In this document: in pieces, positions 52,248-61,605 of the stretch
Numbering within the stretch: the first letter of the stretch is position 1
Layout: each line of letters opens with the position of its first letter
NCBI RefSeq assembly: GCF_900590755.1
Contig: NZ_UUOC01000001.1
Span: forward strand, 310,001 to 374,000
Source of the DNA: Pseudomonas viridiflava
GTDB taxonomy: Bacteria > Pseudomonadota > Gammaproteobacteria > Pseudomonadales > Pseudomonadaceae
DNA: 64,000 nucleotides
Reading direction: 5' to 3'
The notes under the pieces: model-generated
The model's database searches: none
What the model was told of the DNA's origin: nothing
Seen by the model: the letters and a program-made list of their open reading frames with translations, nothing else
Made by a program: the position numbers and the translations under genes

Positions 52248-53265
52248 GTAACCGTCCGGTGATGTCACCTACCGAAATCCAGCATTAAGGGCGATGGTGT
52301 CCGCGTATTTTTAAGCGGACGCGATCACCCTTATCGCCAGGATTTCCATGCGCCAACGAAGCTCTTACCCCAAACCATTCAAAGCCCAGGTCGTCCAGGA
52401 ATGCCTGCAACCCGGAGCGATGCTTTCCAGCGTAGCCATCCATCACGGCATAAATGCCAACGTGATGCGCAAGTGGCTACCGACTTACCGGGATCAATCG
52501 CCTGCAACCTTGCCGGCTTTCGTTCCAATAAAAAAGGTACCAAGGCGAGCATCAGAAGAGATGGTGATCATCTCGCTGCCTCTGGGTGATAAATCCATCA
52601 CCGTAAAATGGCCAGCCTCGGATCCGGACGGCTGCGCCTGTTTCATTCGTGGCTTGGCCCAATGATTCGCGTCGATGCCATCTGGCTCGCCACCGAGCCT
52701 CGGACATGCACGGCGCAAGTTTTTCGAACTGCACGCGACGAATAAAAGCACGCTCGCCGAGCAAGCCCTGCGCTTTATCCAGTTGTTATACGAAATCGAG
52801 AGCGAAGCGCGCGATCTGGAACAGGATTTACGGCGCCGAATACGGCAAGAAAAAGCCGTACCAGTGATGGAGATGCTGCATGCCTGGTTGATCGCCCAGC
52901 GCAACGTCGTGCCCGAAGGTTCAGCTATCAGCAAAGCGTTGGATTACAGCCTGAAACGCTGGGAAGCGCTGTCGCGTTATCTTGATGACGGGGCTGTGCC
53001 GATAGACAACAATTGGGCTGAAAACCAAATCAGACCATGGGCTCTTGGGCGCAAGAACTGGCTCTTCGCAGGATCGCTACGCGGCGGCAAACGGGCGGCG
53101 GCGATTATGAGCTTAATCCAGTCTGCGCGGTTGAATAGTCATGATCCGTACGCCTATCTGAAGGATGTCCTCACACGCCTGCCGACGCAGCGGGCGAGTG
53201 AAATCGATCAGTTGTTGCCACATAAGTGGGTGCCAGCCATGCTTAGGCTAAGTGAATCGGGCGTA
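52248..53265 (+). mobile_element. IS66-family element with internal deletion
   Basis: Left end starts GTAACCGTCCGGTGATGTCA, as IS66 ends do, and a degenerate right end (AGTGAATCGGGCGTAC) closes at about 53265. Inside are an intact orf1, the first 13 codons or so of orf2 and the C-terminal part of the transposase TnpC, joined across a deletion. Full IS66 elements are about 2.5 kb; this is near 1.0 kb. No flanking 8-bp target duplication is seen, so the right side may have been rearranged. Cannot transpose on its own. Confidence 0.8.
52348..52665 (+). CDS. IS66 orf1 (TnpA) helix-turn-helix protein
   Basis: 105 residues, intact. N-terminus PKPFKAQVVQECLQPGAMLS and SSVAIHHGINANVMRKWLPT form the helix-turn-helix. 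First gene of an IS66 element; its stop overlaps the start of orf2 (ATGA). May still be made although the element is dead. Confidence 0.85.
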   Translation: MRQRSSYPKPFKAQVVQECLQPGAMLSSVAIHHGINANVMRKWLPTYRDQSPATLPAFVPIKKVPRRASEEMVIISLPLGDKSITVKWPASDPDGCACFIRGLAQ

Positions 53266-53355
53266 CGTCAAGAAACCCCTTCGAGTATGACAAATGTTCC
53301 AGTCGCAACACCCACGCGTAGGGCCTTGGCCGCTTGGTATTCGGGGCTTTCATAG
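52662..53355 (+). pseudogene. IS66 TnpB-start / TnpC-end fusion remnant
   Basis: ATG 52662 reads MIRVDAIWLATEP, the TnpB start, then the sequence jumps near 52700 into the TnpC C-terminal catalytic part in another frame: HARRKFFELHATNKS, YLDDGAVPIDNNWAENQIRP, RKNWLFAGSLRGGKRAAAIM. TnpB's IS66 Orf2 domain and the first two thirds of TnpC are gone. The TnpC frame also lacks its own stop and runs on into antisense of the DUF1330 gene to 53355. Junction has CATGC that both parent sequences would be expected to share. Confidence 0.8.
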
Positions 53356-53555
53356 AAACTCTTGGCGTCGGCGAACGAATCGAACTCGAAAATTACATGC
53401 CGCTCATGAGCTTCACCTTCGAGGTTTTCATACTGTCCTCCTGCAATGACCTTCGGGTTGAAAGGCCGCATTGCATCGCCTGCGGCTTTTGCATAGGCAG
53501 CGTAGGCCGTTGCATCTGAAATGCTCACGTGCCCGATCAGGTATCCTTTTGGCAT
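53268..53555 (-). CDS. DUF1330 family protein
   Basis: 95 residues, dimeric alpha-beta barrel (ferredoxin-like). GYLIGHVSISDATAYAAYAK, PKVIAGGQYENLEGEAHERH and FDSFADAKSFYESPEYQAAK are the family pattern. ATG at 53555 with GAGAGAG upstream. Biochemical role unknown. The IS66 remnant ends right at its 3' end. Confidence 0.88.
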   Translation of the reverse strand: MPKGYLIGHVSISDATAYAAYAKAAGDAMRPFNPKVIAGGQYENLEGEAHERHVIFEFDSFADAKSFYESPEYQAAKALRVGVATGTFVILEGVS

Positions 53556-53636
53556 GATTGTCTCTCTCAATGGGTACATTCAATTCAACGCGGGGCGTTC
53601 AATACAGCCGCCTGCGTCGCGGCTATTGGGTTATGG

Positions 53637-54701
53637 CTACCGGCTCTGCTTCGACGCCGACGGCGTGAAAGGTACCGGTCGCCTACTGGCATCTTGGTGA
53701 TCGACCATCCAACCGGGGTAGTAGGGAGGCAAAGCACTCACTACCTCCAGGCGCACAAGTTCCTCGTCCGTAAGAACGACATTGACTGCACCCAGGTTGT
53801 CTTCTAGCTGGTCAATCCTTTTGGCGCCGATGATGACGCTTGTGACATGTGGTTTGGCCAGCAACCAAGCCAGCGCCACCCTGGCGACGGAAATACCGCG
53901 TGTGTCGCCGATGGCGCGCATTTCTGCGACGCAGGCCCAGGCCCGACTCAGATCGACGGGTGGAAAGTCGAAATTACTGCGCCGCGCGCCCTCCTCGGTT
54001 GATGCTCCAGGGCCGAACTTCCCCGAAAGCAGTCCACCCGCAAGAGGCGACCAGACGAGTAGCCCCATCTGCTCTTCAATGACAAGCGGCACTAATTCGC
54101 GCTCCACGTCACGTCCGGCAATGGAGTAATAGGCCTGGAGCGTCTCAAAGCGTGTGGCATTCAGTGCTGCGCTCAGCCCTAGCGCTTTGCCGATCTTGCC
54201 CGCGTGCCAATTTGAAACGCCTACATAACGGACTAGCCCTTGGCGCGTTAGGTCGTCCAAGGCCCGCAGCGTTTCTTCTATAGGGGTCACAGGATCACTG
54301 GCGTGAATCTGGTAAAGGTCAATATGATCGACCTGAAGGCGTTCCAGGCTTCGCTGCACAGAATCCATGATATGACCGCGCGATGCCCCTTGATCGTTGG
54401 GATTCGAGCCCATTACGCCCGCAGTTTTGGTAGCCAGGACAACCTCGCTGCGTGGCACGCCGAGATCTCTCAATGCCTGGCCGAGGATGCGCTCCGACTG
54501 ACCGAAAGAATAAATATCGGCGGTGTCTATGAAGTTGATCCCTTGCGCCAGAGCGTGGGCGATCAACCTGTTGGCTTCGCCCTGTTCAACCGCGCCGATT
54601 GCAGCCCACATACCCGCGTTACCATTACCACCGAGCGTCATCGTGCCTAGGCACAGCTCGGATACATACAGGCCCGTACGGCCAAGTCGCTTGTATTTCA
54701 T
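53637..54701 (-). CDS. Aldo/keto reductase
   Basis: 354 residues, TIM barrel. Active-site Asp/Tyr in FIDTADIYSFGQSE, Lys in VLATKTAG, His in LYQIHASDP, and the C-terminal NADPH-binding GAKRIDQLEDNL. An NADPH-dependent carbonyl reductase of the large plant/bacterial (AKR12/13-like) group. GGAGAAG lies upstream. It lies 71 nt downstream of a flavodoxin-like gene on the same strand, controlled perhaps by the divergent LysR. Confidence 0.9.
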   Translation of the reverse strand: MKYKRLGRTGLYVSELCLGTMTLGGNGNAGMWAAIGAVEQGEANRLIAHALAQGINFIDTADIYSFGQSERILGQALRDLGVPRSEVVLATKTAGVMGSNPNDQGASRGHIMDSVQRSLERLQVDHIDLYQIHASDPVTPIEETLRALDDLTRQGLVRYVGVSNWHAGKIGKALGLSAALNATRFETLQAYYSIAGRDVERELVPLVIEEQMGLLVWSPLAGGLLSGKFGPGASTEEGARRSNFDFPPVDLSRAWACVAEMRAIGDTRGISVARVALAWLLAKPHVTSVIIGAKRIDQLEDNLGAVNVVLTDEELVRLEVVSALPPYYPGWMVDHQDASRRPVPFTPSASKQSR

Positions 54702-54772
54702 GACTTCTCCTTCGAGATCGATGGATGAAAATGAGCACAGCAGCGGGCCAGTATCGTCGGCGCGAGTGGACT

Positions 54773-55369
54773 TCAGACAGACTGAGATTTACCGGCTCGG
54801 AACTGTCCGGCAATCAATGCGACGCGCGCGCCATACAGACGCGCTGTCTCCAGATCTCCCGATGACATCTCTTCAGGAGAGGCATCCGCAGGCGTCTGCG
54901 CCATGGGCGCGATGTAAGAACCCATGCGGTTCAAATCGTCGCGTTTCGACGCCTTGACGTTCGCTGGTTTGATGTCCAGACCAACCCAGATCCCGGCGTG
55001 CTGCCCAGAGAGCAGGAAGAAATACTCAAGTGTATTGAGCTTGTCGCCGTTGATGCTCGCGCTGTTGGTGAAGCCGCCAAAGATTTTGTTTTGCCATGCG
55101 CCTTCGAACCAGGGCTTGGAAGAGGCGTCCGCGAATTTCTTGAACTGCCAGCTAGGGCCGCCCATGTAGGTAGGCGAACCGAAGACGATTGCGTCTGCAT
55201 CTGCGAGTGTTTGCCAGGCATCGCCGGGGATATTGCCCTCGGGGTCGATTGCAACCAATACAGAGTCGGTGCCAGCACCTTCGGCGACGGCAGCTGCCAT
55301 TCGTACGGTGTGGCCATAGCCTGAGTGATAAACGATGACAGTTCGGATTGGCGTGGAAGTTGAGTTCAT
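54773..55369 (-). CDS. Flavodoxin-like FMN-dependent NAD(P)H quinone reductase (WrbA-like)
   Basis: 198 residues. Flavodoxin fold: P-loop-like FMN phosphate site VYHSGYGHTVRMAAAVAEG, FGSPTYMGGPSWQFKKF and NKIFGGFTNSASINGDKL. Reduces quinones or aromatic nitro compounds with bound FMN. GGGAG upstream of ATG. First of a two-gene unit with the aldo/keto reductase and divergent from a LysR regulator; a typical electrophile-response layout. Confidence 0.88.
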   Translation of the reverse strand: MNSTSTPIRTVIVYHSGYGHTVRMAAAVAEGAGTDSVLVAIDPEGNIPGDAWQTLADADAIVFGSPTYMGGPSWQFKKFADASSKPWFEGAWQNKIFGGFTNSASINGDKLNTLEYFFLLSGQHAGIWVGLDIKPANVKASKRDDLNRMGSYIAPMAQTPADASPEEMSSGDLETARLYGARVALIAGQFRAGKSQSV

Positions 55370-55432
55370 GAGTGCTCCCTTACATGTTCTGGAGTTGTGG
55401 ACAACCTGAGAGCTACTCTACTGAGTCAAAAA

Positions 55433-55447
55433 ATAGTTATAAACTAT
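55433..55447. promoter_or_regulatory. LysR-type box between divergent genes
   Basis: ATAGTT-ATA-AACTAT, a perfect 6-bp inverted repeat with T-N11-A shape, lies between the flavodoxin-like gene and the LysR gene. Placed as expected for an autoregulator and activator of both directions. Confidence 0.6.
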
Positions 55448-55483
55448 CTGAATCAGAACACACTGTTATCTAACCGGTGAACA

Positions 55484-56389
55484 ATGCCCAATCTTCAGGC
55501 ACTTTTGATTTTTGCCCGCGTTGCGGAAATGATGAGTTTCACGCGTGCGGCTGAAAGCCTGGGAATCCAGAAGGGACGGGTGTCGACGGTGATTCGTGAG
55601 CTGGAACGGGACATGGGCGCGACCCTCCTGCACAGAACAACACGCAGCGTGCAATTGACCGAAGACGGTCGTAGTTTCTATGCACGTGCTCGTGACCTGC
55701 TGGCCGAAGCTCAGGACGTGCAGTCGATGTTCGCGAACAGCGGCGCCCCTCTGAGGGGGAGGTTGCGCGTAGATATGCCGACTGAGTTGGCAAAGACCGT
55801 CGTGATTCCCGCCCTGCCGCATCTACTCAAGGCCAATCCTGAGTTGGAGCTGGAGCTATCAAGCACGGATCGCCGGGTCGATCTGGTTCAAGAAGGGTTC
55901 GATTGCGTGATTCGTCTCGGGCCGATCATGGATGACAGGCTGATCGCCCGCTCGCTCGGCAAACTGCGCATGGTGAACGTGGCGAGTCCAGGCTATCTGG
56001 CAAAGTACGGCATACCGCAAACACTCGACGACCTCCTCATCCAGGGGCATCAGATGGTTCACTACACGCCGACACTCGGCGCCCGACTCGCTGGCTGGGA
56101 GTATCCGGAGGGTGATAGCTACGCATCACTTGCATTGCCAGGGGCGATGCAAGTAAATAACGTGCAGACCTATCATGCTGCGGGTCTGGCGGGGATTGGA
56201 CTGATTCAGGCCGGTTATTTGGCCCTTGCGCACCACATCAAAAGCGGCGATTTGGTGGAAATTCTGCCCGATCTACGACCAGAGCCGCTGTCGGCGTCGC
56301 TCGTAGTCGCGCATCGGCGTAACCTTTCCCAACGCGTCCGGGCCTTCATGACTTGGATTGAGAATGTATTGGAACCCTATTTTGAGTAG
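55484..56389 (+). CDS. LysR-family transcriptional regulator
   Basis: 301 residues. Helix-turn-helix LIFARVAEMMSFTRAAESLG with GRVSTVIRELERDMGATLLH and an effector domain (LRVDMPTELAKTVVIPALP). Resembles the DsdC/TrpI-distal group regulating quinone or aldehyde defence. Divergent from the flavodoxin-like/AKR pair with a T-N11-A box between. Confidence 0.9.
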   Translation: MPNLQALLIFARVAEMMSFTRAAESLGIQKGRVSTVIRELERDMGATLLHRTTRSVQLTEDGRSFYARARDLLAEAQDVQSMFANSGAPLRGRLRVDMPTELAKTVVIPALPHLLKANPELELELSSTDRRVDLVQEGFDCVIRLGPIMDDRLIARSLGKLRMVNVASPGYLAKYGIPQTLDDLLIQGHQMVHYTPTLGARLAGWEYPEGDSYASLALPGAMQVNNVQTYHAAGLAGIGLIQAGYLALAHHIKSGDLVEILPDLRPEPLSASLVVAHRRNLSQRVRAFMTWIENVLEPYFE

Positions 56390-56677
56390 CCGCAATGCAA
56401 CACGCCATACCAACTCTCAACCCTATAGCTGGAAGGCTTAAGCGAAGAGACCGAGGCACCAGTTCCTGCGCCTCAATGTCGAATCTTATTCCATGAGGGC
56501 CTCCTATATCAGCGGTTTGCGCTGAGGACATCAACTCTTTATCCGATCTCGTCTTATCTAAGCGTAGCCGTTGGTAGCGCCTCCAAAGAGCCACCCGTCC
56601 GTGAGTCCTGAGATCCAACCAAAAGCCGCTCATCACCGCCACGTCGGGATCTGGGTCTATTCAGCCCACGGAGAGTG

Positions 56678-57118
56678 TCAGCTGGGAATGATGGATATCT
56701 TCCCGTTTCGCTCCAGGATTGCATATTTAATCTGATCTACTCGCTCGAACCCCTGCCCAAGTCTTGCGGCCTCCATGATGTCGTCTTCCTGGATTCGCGC
56801 TTCGTGCATGCGATGACGCAAAAAAACGCCGTTCTCCACAACAATGGTCGGCCCCCCATCTATCAATTTCGCGACGCCCTTGTAACGGCGCTTGATCAGC
56901 GAGAACCCGATATCGATCACCATGAGCGTGATGATAACCAGGATGGCATTTGTGACGGAGAAGTCATCACCGAGCAACGCTTGTTGAGTAGCTTCGCCAA
57001 TGACCATCAGCAAGACAAAATCAAAGGATGTCAGCTCTCCCAGAGATCGTCTGCCCGATATTTTGAACAGCACCATCAGTGCGAGATAGATTGCGCCCGC
57101 GCGTAAGACTGCATCCAT
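56678..57118 (-). CDS. YetF/DUF421 family membrane protein
   Basis: 146 residues, shorter than typical DUF421. Three N-terminal membrane helices (RAGAIYLALMVLFKISGRRS) with the RRSLGELTSFDFVLLMVIGE signature, then a cytosolic part ending REARIQEDDIMEAARLGQGF. Function unknown; relatives are linked to stress and germination. Second gene after a membrane protein on the same strand, 7 nt apart. Confidence 0.87.
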   Translation of the reverse strand: MDAVLRAGAIYLALMVLFKISGRRSLGELTSFDFVLLMVIGEATQQALLGDDFSVTNAILVIITLMVIDIGFSLIKRRYKGVAKLIDGGPTIVVENGVFLRHRMHEARIQEDDIMEAARLGQGFERVDQIKYAILERNGKISIIPS

Positions 57119-57125
57119 GTGGCAC

Positions 57126-57638
57126 CTATGGGTAGATAAATTGAGTGACAGGTATATGGCCGCCGCCGACGATACCTACTTCGCTTTTGAAGAGCCCAAC
57201 GCCACTGCTTCGCCAGGATAGGTAAAGTGTCGCGTCTCCATGTTTATCAGCCATCAGTGTCAGCGCCAGACCGTCGGACGTGCCTGCTGAAGTCATCGGC
57301 TGGGGCTGGATCGAATCGATGCTGAAGCCTTCCAGCATGGCCTTGCCAATCAGTACTGTCACTGCTTGATCGGGCCTTCCCAGGGTTCGTATGATCATCG
57401 AGTTCGAACCGCCGCTGCGATGGAAGCGTTCGTACTCCACAGTCAGATCCCTTGATTCACTGATGGCTACGAGCGAGCTGAGCGGCCCCCTCGAAAACAA
57501 GCCAAGCAGCGTCAGGATCACCACAGCTAGAAGCACATACCAGCCCACCCGCTGAAGCCGCCAGACTTTACGCTGCAGCTGGATATCCTCGGCAACCGGA
57601 TGCTCACGATCCTTCATCTCATGTTCTAACACGCTCAT
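57126..57638 (-). CDS. Hypothetical membrane-anchored protein
   Basis: 170 residues with one membrane helix at about 30-48 (VGWYVLLAVVILTLLGLF) and a beta-rich extracytoplasmic domain (SNSMIIRTLGRPDQAVTVLI, GHIPVTQFIYP). The ATG at 57638 is favoured; one at 57644 is also possible. It lies 7 nt before the YetF gene, forming a pair. Not recognised. Confidence 0.72.
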   Translation of the reverse strand: MSVLEHEMKDREHPVAEDIQLQRKVWRLQRVGWYVLLAVVILTLLGLFSRGPLSSLVAISESRDLTVEYERFHRSGGSNSMIIRTLGRPDQAVTVLIGKAMLEGFSIDSIQPQPMTSAGTSDGLALTLMADKHGDATLYLSWRSSGVGLFKSEVGIVGGGHIPVTQFIYP

Positions 57639-57838
57639 GTGCATCGCCCCAGTAGATGATCAATCATGACCTCAAGAGTCTCCGATCACGCCGCTCTCAA
57701 TGGAGTGCCCCGCACCCGACATGGTTCCAAAGCCTCATTAACCCTGCCACGTCCGTGATGCAGCCCATACTCGAAAATTCAAACTTATCCAAAAACTCGC
57801 CCTCAGAAGAATAAGTACAACGTGACTTTGGAGGTGAC

Positions 57839-58915
57839 ATGCAATACCGACAACTAGGTGATTCCGGACTGCTAGTGTCAGAGATAATCCTTGGAACGGT
57901 GCCTTTTGGTGGCAGGGAAGAATTCGCCAAGTGCGGCGCTGTGGATGTTTCGATGGCCAGGCGGATGTTCGACATTGCGTTCGAAGCCGGCGTCAACATG
58001 GTTGATACAGCGGATTTCTACTCGCACGGTCTGGCAGAAGAAATTGTCGGGAAGGCTCTGGGTGAGCGGCGCAACGAAATCCTTGTGGCTTCTAAGGGTC
58101 GAACCCCCGTCGACAAAAATCCCAACAATTCCGGCTCATCCAGGTACCACCTGATCCAAGCATGCGAAGCAAGCTTGAAGCGTTTAGGGACAGATCATCT
58201 GGATCTCTATCAGCTTCATAACTGGGATGGCCTGACACCTATCGAAGAAACCCTGGAGGCCCTGACCCGTCTCGTTGCCTCCGGTAAAATTCGCTACTTT
58301 GGCACCAGCAATTTCACTGCGTGGCAAATGATGAAAACCCTGGGCAAAGCGGAGCTCAAGGGGTTTCAGAAACCTATCACCCAGCAGATTTATTACACCC
58401 CCGAATCCAGAGAGGCTGAGTACGAACTCTTGCCGCTCGCTCTGGATCAATCCGTAGGAACTCTGGTTTGGGGGCCAATGGGCGAAGGTTTGCTTACCGG
58501 CTCAACTCGACGCGGCCAGAAACCGCCGAAAGATACGAGACAAGGTAGCGGCTGGCCTGAACCCTACGTTCACGACACGGAACGTGCGCTAGACATTATC
58601 GAAACTCTGGCAAGTGTTGGAGATGAACACGGGGTTTCGGTGGCTCGCGTCTGCCTGGCTTGGCTCAAAGATCGGCCTGGCATTACATCGCTGATCATCG
58701 GAGCTCGAACCGAAGATCATCTGCGGGACAACCTTGCCGCAGCCGACCTCAAGCTCACCGACGAACAAACCTCGCGCATCGAAGCTGTAACCAGACGCCA
58801 GCCGCTCTATCCCTACTGGCATCGCTTTACGGCAGGCATAGATCGCTTTGACCCTGCGGAGCAACCGTTTCTGGCTGAACATAAGAAGACCATGGATGCC
58901 AGGAAGGACAAATAG
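57839..58915 (+). CDS. Aldo/keto reductase
   Basis: 358 residues, AKR TIM barrel with active-site MVDTADFYSHGLAEE, Lys in LVASKGRTP, His in LYQLHNWDG and C-terminal GARTEDHLRDNLAAADL. Similar in size and motifs to the reductase at 53637-54701 but on the opposite strand; they look like paralogues of the same subfamily. GGAGGTG precedes the ATG. Confidence 0.9.
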   Translation: MQYRQLGDSGLLVSEIILGTVPFGGREEFAKCGAVDVSMARRMFDIAFEAGVNMVDTADFYSHGLAEEIVGKALGERRNEILVASKGRTPVDKNPNNSGSSRYHLIQACEASLKRLGTDHLDLYQLHNWDGLTPIEETLEALTRLVASGKIRYFGTSNFTAWQMMKTLGKAELKGFQKPITQQIYYTPESREAEYELLPLALDQSVGTLVWGPMGEGLLTGSTRRGQKPPKDTRQGSGWPEPYVHDTERALDIIETLASVGDEHGVSVARVCLAWLKDRPGITSLIIGARTEDHLRDNLAAADLKLTDEQTSRIEAVTRRQPLYPYWHRFTAGIDRFDPAEQPFLAEHKKTMDARKDK

Positions 58916-59001
58916 CGCCATGGGCGAGTCGCGCCATAGAGGCTCAACGCTGACATGCGCGACTGCACCGAATTCAATGAAATCCACACCGGAGGAATCA
59001 C

Positions 59002-59226
59002 ATGGACAACTACCACATCACTAAGAACGACAAAGGCTGGGCATTGACCAGACAAGGCGCAGAACGCGCCTCTAAAACCGCAGCTACCAAAGCTGAGATT
59101 ACGCAGCTAGCGAGTGAATTCCTTTCAGGTAAAACAGCCTCTTTGAAGATTCATAAAGAGGACGGCACGATTCAGGAAGAGCGTACTTTCCCGCGCAGTG
59201 CTGATCCGACAAAATCAAAAGGCTGA
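59002..59226 (+). CDS. DUF2188 family small protein
   Basis: 74 residues, DUF2188: YHITKNDKGWALTRQGAERA, then SLKIHKEDGTIQEERTFPRS. A short cytosolic stress-associated fold. GGAGGAA upstream of ATG. Probably expressed separately, 86 nt after the reductase. Confidence 0.85.
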   Translation: MDNYHITKNDKGWALTRQGAERASKTAATKAEITQLASEFLSGKTASLKIHKEDGTIQEERTFPRSADPTKSKG

Positions 59227-59450
59227 ACATTCGCATTGGGGCGCTGTTCTCGGCGCCTCAATCTCACCGTTTAGACCGGCATTTTTATGTATTCGGGGAG
59301 GCATGATCCTGATTGTCGGTGTTCCGATTCACAATCCGGCATCCTTCAATTCGTTTATCCAGGACACAGCTCCCCGACACCGTGCCTGTCACCGCTCGCC
59401 TAAAGCGAACAGCATCGCGCCCAACTGGCAAGATCGGCAAATATCACCGC

Positions 59451-60344
59451 TTACATCCGGTGATATTCCAATAAGTAATCCACGAACAGCCTCACTCTCG
59501 CCGGCATTGCCGAGCCACCTACGAACACCGCATGAATCGGTTCTACGTCGCCCGGGTTCCAGGGTTCCAGCAACGGGATAAGGTCGCCGCGCTGCAGATC
59601 CTCGCTCACGCTGAACTCGCCGATACGCGCAATGCCGGCACCTACTCGCGCGAATTGGGCCAGCGCTTCACCACTGCTGCATTCCAGGTTACCGCTGACC
59701 TTCAGGGAAAACTCTTTCCCGCCGCGAATGAACGGCCAGTTGGGTTCGGCACGCCTGAAGTTGAAGCGTAGGCAGTTGTGCCCTAGCAGGTCTTCCGGCT
59801 CCTGAGGGGTGCCGTGGCGCTGCAGATATTCGGGCGATGCCACTACTATCTGGCCGGTGGCGCCAATTCTGCGCGCGGTCAGCGGGCTATCCGGCAAATG
59901 GCCAAAGCGTACCGCCACGTCAGCCTGACCGCTGAGAATGTCCACCACTTCGTCGCTGAGAGTGAGGTCTACGACGATGTTCGGGTAGCGTGCGCTGAAG
60001 GCGGCCACCAAGGGGACGATGGCCAGCCGTCCATGACCAAGGGCGGCGCTTACCCGCAATCGGCCGCTTGGTATGCCTTGGTCGGCGATGGATTCTTCGA
60101 CTTCGGCCATGTCGGCAAGGATCCGCCGGGCGCCGCGCAGGAACGCCTCGCCCTCGGCAGTGAAGTTGATCGCTCGAGTAGTACGCAATAGCAGGCGGGC
60201 ACCAAGACGACGCTCAGTGCGCGCGATGATCCGACTGACCGCCGACGGCGTCAGCCCCAAGGCACGCGCGGCGGCCGACAGGCTGCCTTGCAGCGCCACA
60301 GTGGTGAATACCTCCATTTCACCTGACCTGCCGTTGAAGTCCAT
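59451..60344 (-). CDS. LysR-family transcriptional regulator
   Basis: 297 residues. Helix-turn-helix ALQGSLSAAARALGLTPSAV with SRIIARTERRLGARLLLRTT and effector domain LRVSAALGHGRLAIVPLVAA. AAGGAG 7 nt upstream of ATG. Divergent from an MFS exporter across 94 bp containing an AATGCTA/TAGCATT inverted repeat, so it very likely controls that exporter. Confidence 0.9.
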   Translation of the reverse strand: MDFNGRSGEMEVFTTVALQGSLSAAARALGLTPSAVSRIIARTERRLGARLLLRTTRAINFTAEGEAFLRGARRILADMAEVEESIADQGIPSGRLRVSAALGHGRLAIVPLVAAFSARYPNIVVDLTLSDEVVDILSGQADVAVRFGHLPDSPLTARRIGATGQIVVASPEYLQRHGTPQEPEDLLGHNCLRFNFRRAEPNWPFIRGGKEFSLKVSGNLECSSGEALAQFARVGAGIARIGEFSVSEDLQRGDLIPLLEPWNPGDVEPIHAVFVGGSAMPARVRLFVDYLLEYHRM

Positions 60345-60375
60345 TTGTGCTCCTTACGCAAAGGTGATTGCCGAA

Positions 60376-60414
60376 AATGCTATCTACCGCCTCAAAGCCC
60401 TGGATCGTAGCATT
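60376..60414. promoter_or_regulatory. Inverted repeat in LysR/MFS divergent promoter
   Basis: AATGCTA (60376-60382) and TAGCATT (60408-60414), perfect 7-bp arms 25 nt apart, lie midway between the divergent starts. Plausible operator pair for the LysR protein. Confidence 0.4.
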
Positions 60415-60438
60415 GACGGCACAGATAAGGAGCCCTCT

Positions 60439-61605
60439 ATGCGTATCAATCCACCCCTGATTGCACTTGCCATTGGTGCCTTCGGCATCGGCGTTACCGA
60501 GTTCGCCCCCATGGGCATGTTGCCTGGCATCGCTGCGGATCTCGGCGTTTCGATTCCCGCGGCAGGGCTGTTGGTCAGTGCCTATGCCTTGGGCGTACTG
60601 CTCGGCGCGCCACTGATGACCCTGACCACCGGCAAGATACCCCGGCGGTATCTGCTGATCGGACTGATGGCGATTTTCACCCTTGGTAATTTGATGTCAG
60701 CCCTAGCAACTGATTACTACAGCCTCATGGTCGCCAGGGTGGTGACCTCACTGAACCACGGTGCGTTCTTTGGCGTGGGCTCTATCGTCGCCGCCAGCGT
60801 GGTGGCTCCGGAGAAACGCGCCGGGGCGGTTGCCGCCATGTTCATGGGCCTGACCCTGGCGACTATCGGTGGTGTGCCACTGGCCGCCTGGTTTGGCGAA
60901 ATACTCGGCTGGCGCACCGCATTCTGGGGTATTACTGGCCTCGGCGTGCTGACCATGGCCGCATTGTGGTTTGCGCTGCCCAACCTGCCGGCACCGAAAA
61001 GCGCCGGTGTAATGGCCGAAATTCGGGTGTTGAGTCGTGGTCCGGTGCTGGGTGCATTAGCCCTGACCGTAGTCGGCTCGGGTGCAATGTTTACCGTCTT
61101 CACCTACATCGCGCCGATCCTCAGCCGCGAAACCCACGCCTCTACCGCCTACATCACCGCCATGCTGGTGCTGTTCGGTGTCGGGCTGACGCTAGGCAAC
61201 ATATGGGGCGGCAAAGCCGCTGACCGCTCGATAGACCGCACCCTGATCGTTTCGCTGAGCGTGCTGATCCTCGTCTTGCTGGCGTTCACCGTACTGATGC
61301 GGTGGCCGCTGCCGGCAGCCGTTGCGATTCTGATATGGGGTATCGCCAGCTTCGCGCTGGTGCCGCCGCTACAGATGCGCGTCATGGACGCTGCCAAGGA
61401 CGCACCCAACCTGGCCTCGGCGGTGAATATCGGAGCCTTCAACCTGGGCAACGCAATTGGAGCTGCGCTGGGCGGGGCGGTGATCAATGCCGGGCTGGGT
61501 TATCCGGCGATTTCCCTGGCCGGAGCAGCAATGGCTGGGCTGGGGTTGCTGATGGTGTTGGCTTTCGTCTGGCGCTCCAGAACGGTTGCGGCCGCGGTGG
61601 TGTGA
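60439..61605 (+). CDS. MFS exporter (DHA1, AraJ-like)
   Basis: 388 residues, twelve helices. FGIGVTEFAPMGMLPGIAAD at helix 1, LMTLTTGKIPRRYLLIGLMA after helix 2, and RVVTSLNHGAFFGVGSIVAA in helix 4. The ATG at 60439 with AGGAG 7 nt upstream is used; a frame opening at 60073 lies within the divergent LysR gene. Exports sugars or small drugs in relatives. A 7-bp GACGGC hairpin follows the stop but lacks a T-run. Confidence 0.9.
   Translation: MRINPPLIALAIGAFGIGVTEFAPMGMLPGIAADLGVSIPAAGLLVSAYALGVLLGAPLMTLTTGKIPRRYLLIGLMAIFTLGNLMSALATDYYSLMVARVVTSLNHGAFFGVGSIVAASVVAPEKRAGAVAAMFMGLTLATIGGVPLAAWFGEILGWRTAFWGITGLGVLTMAALWFALPNLPAPKSAGVMAEIRVLSRGPVLGALALTVVGSGAMFTVFTYIAPILSRETHASTAYITAMLVLFGVGLTLGNIWGGKAADRSIDRTLIVSLSVLILVLLAFTVLMRWPLPAAVAILIWGIASFALVPPLQMRVMDAAKDAPNLASAVNIGAFNLGNAIGAALGGAVINAGLGYPAISLAGAAMAGLGLLMVLAFVWRSRTVAAAVV

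Noticed and set aside
59236..59262. GC-rich hairpin after the DUF2188 gene
   Set aside because: Has a 9-bp stem but no T-run, so a terminator call is not supported.
59198..59581. 127-residue plus-strand frame after the DUF2188 gene
   Set aside because: Composition and lack of a proper start suggest chance; it runs antisense into the LysR gene.
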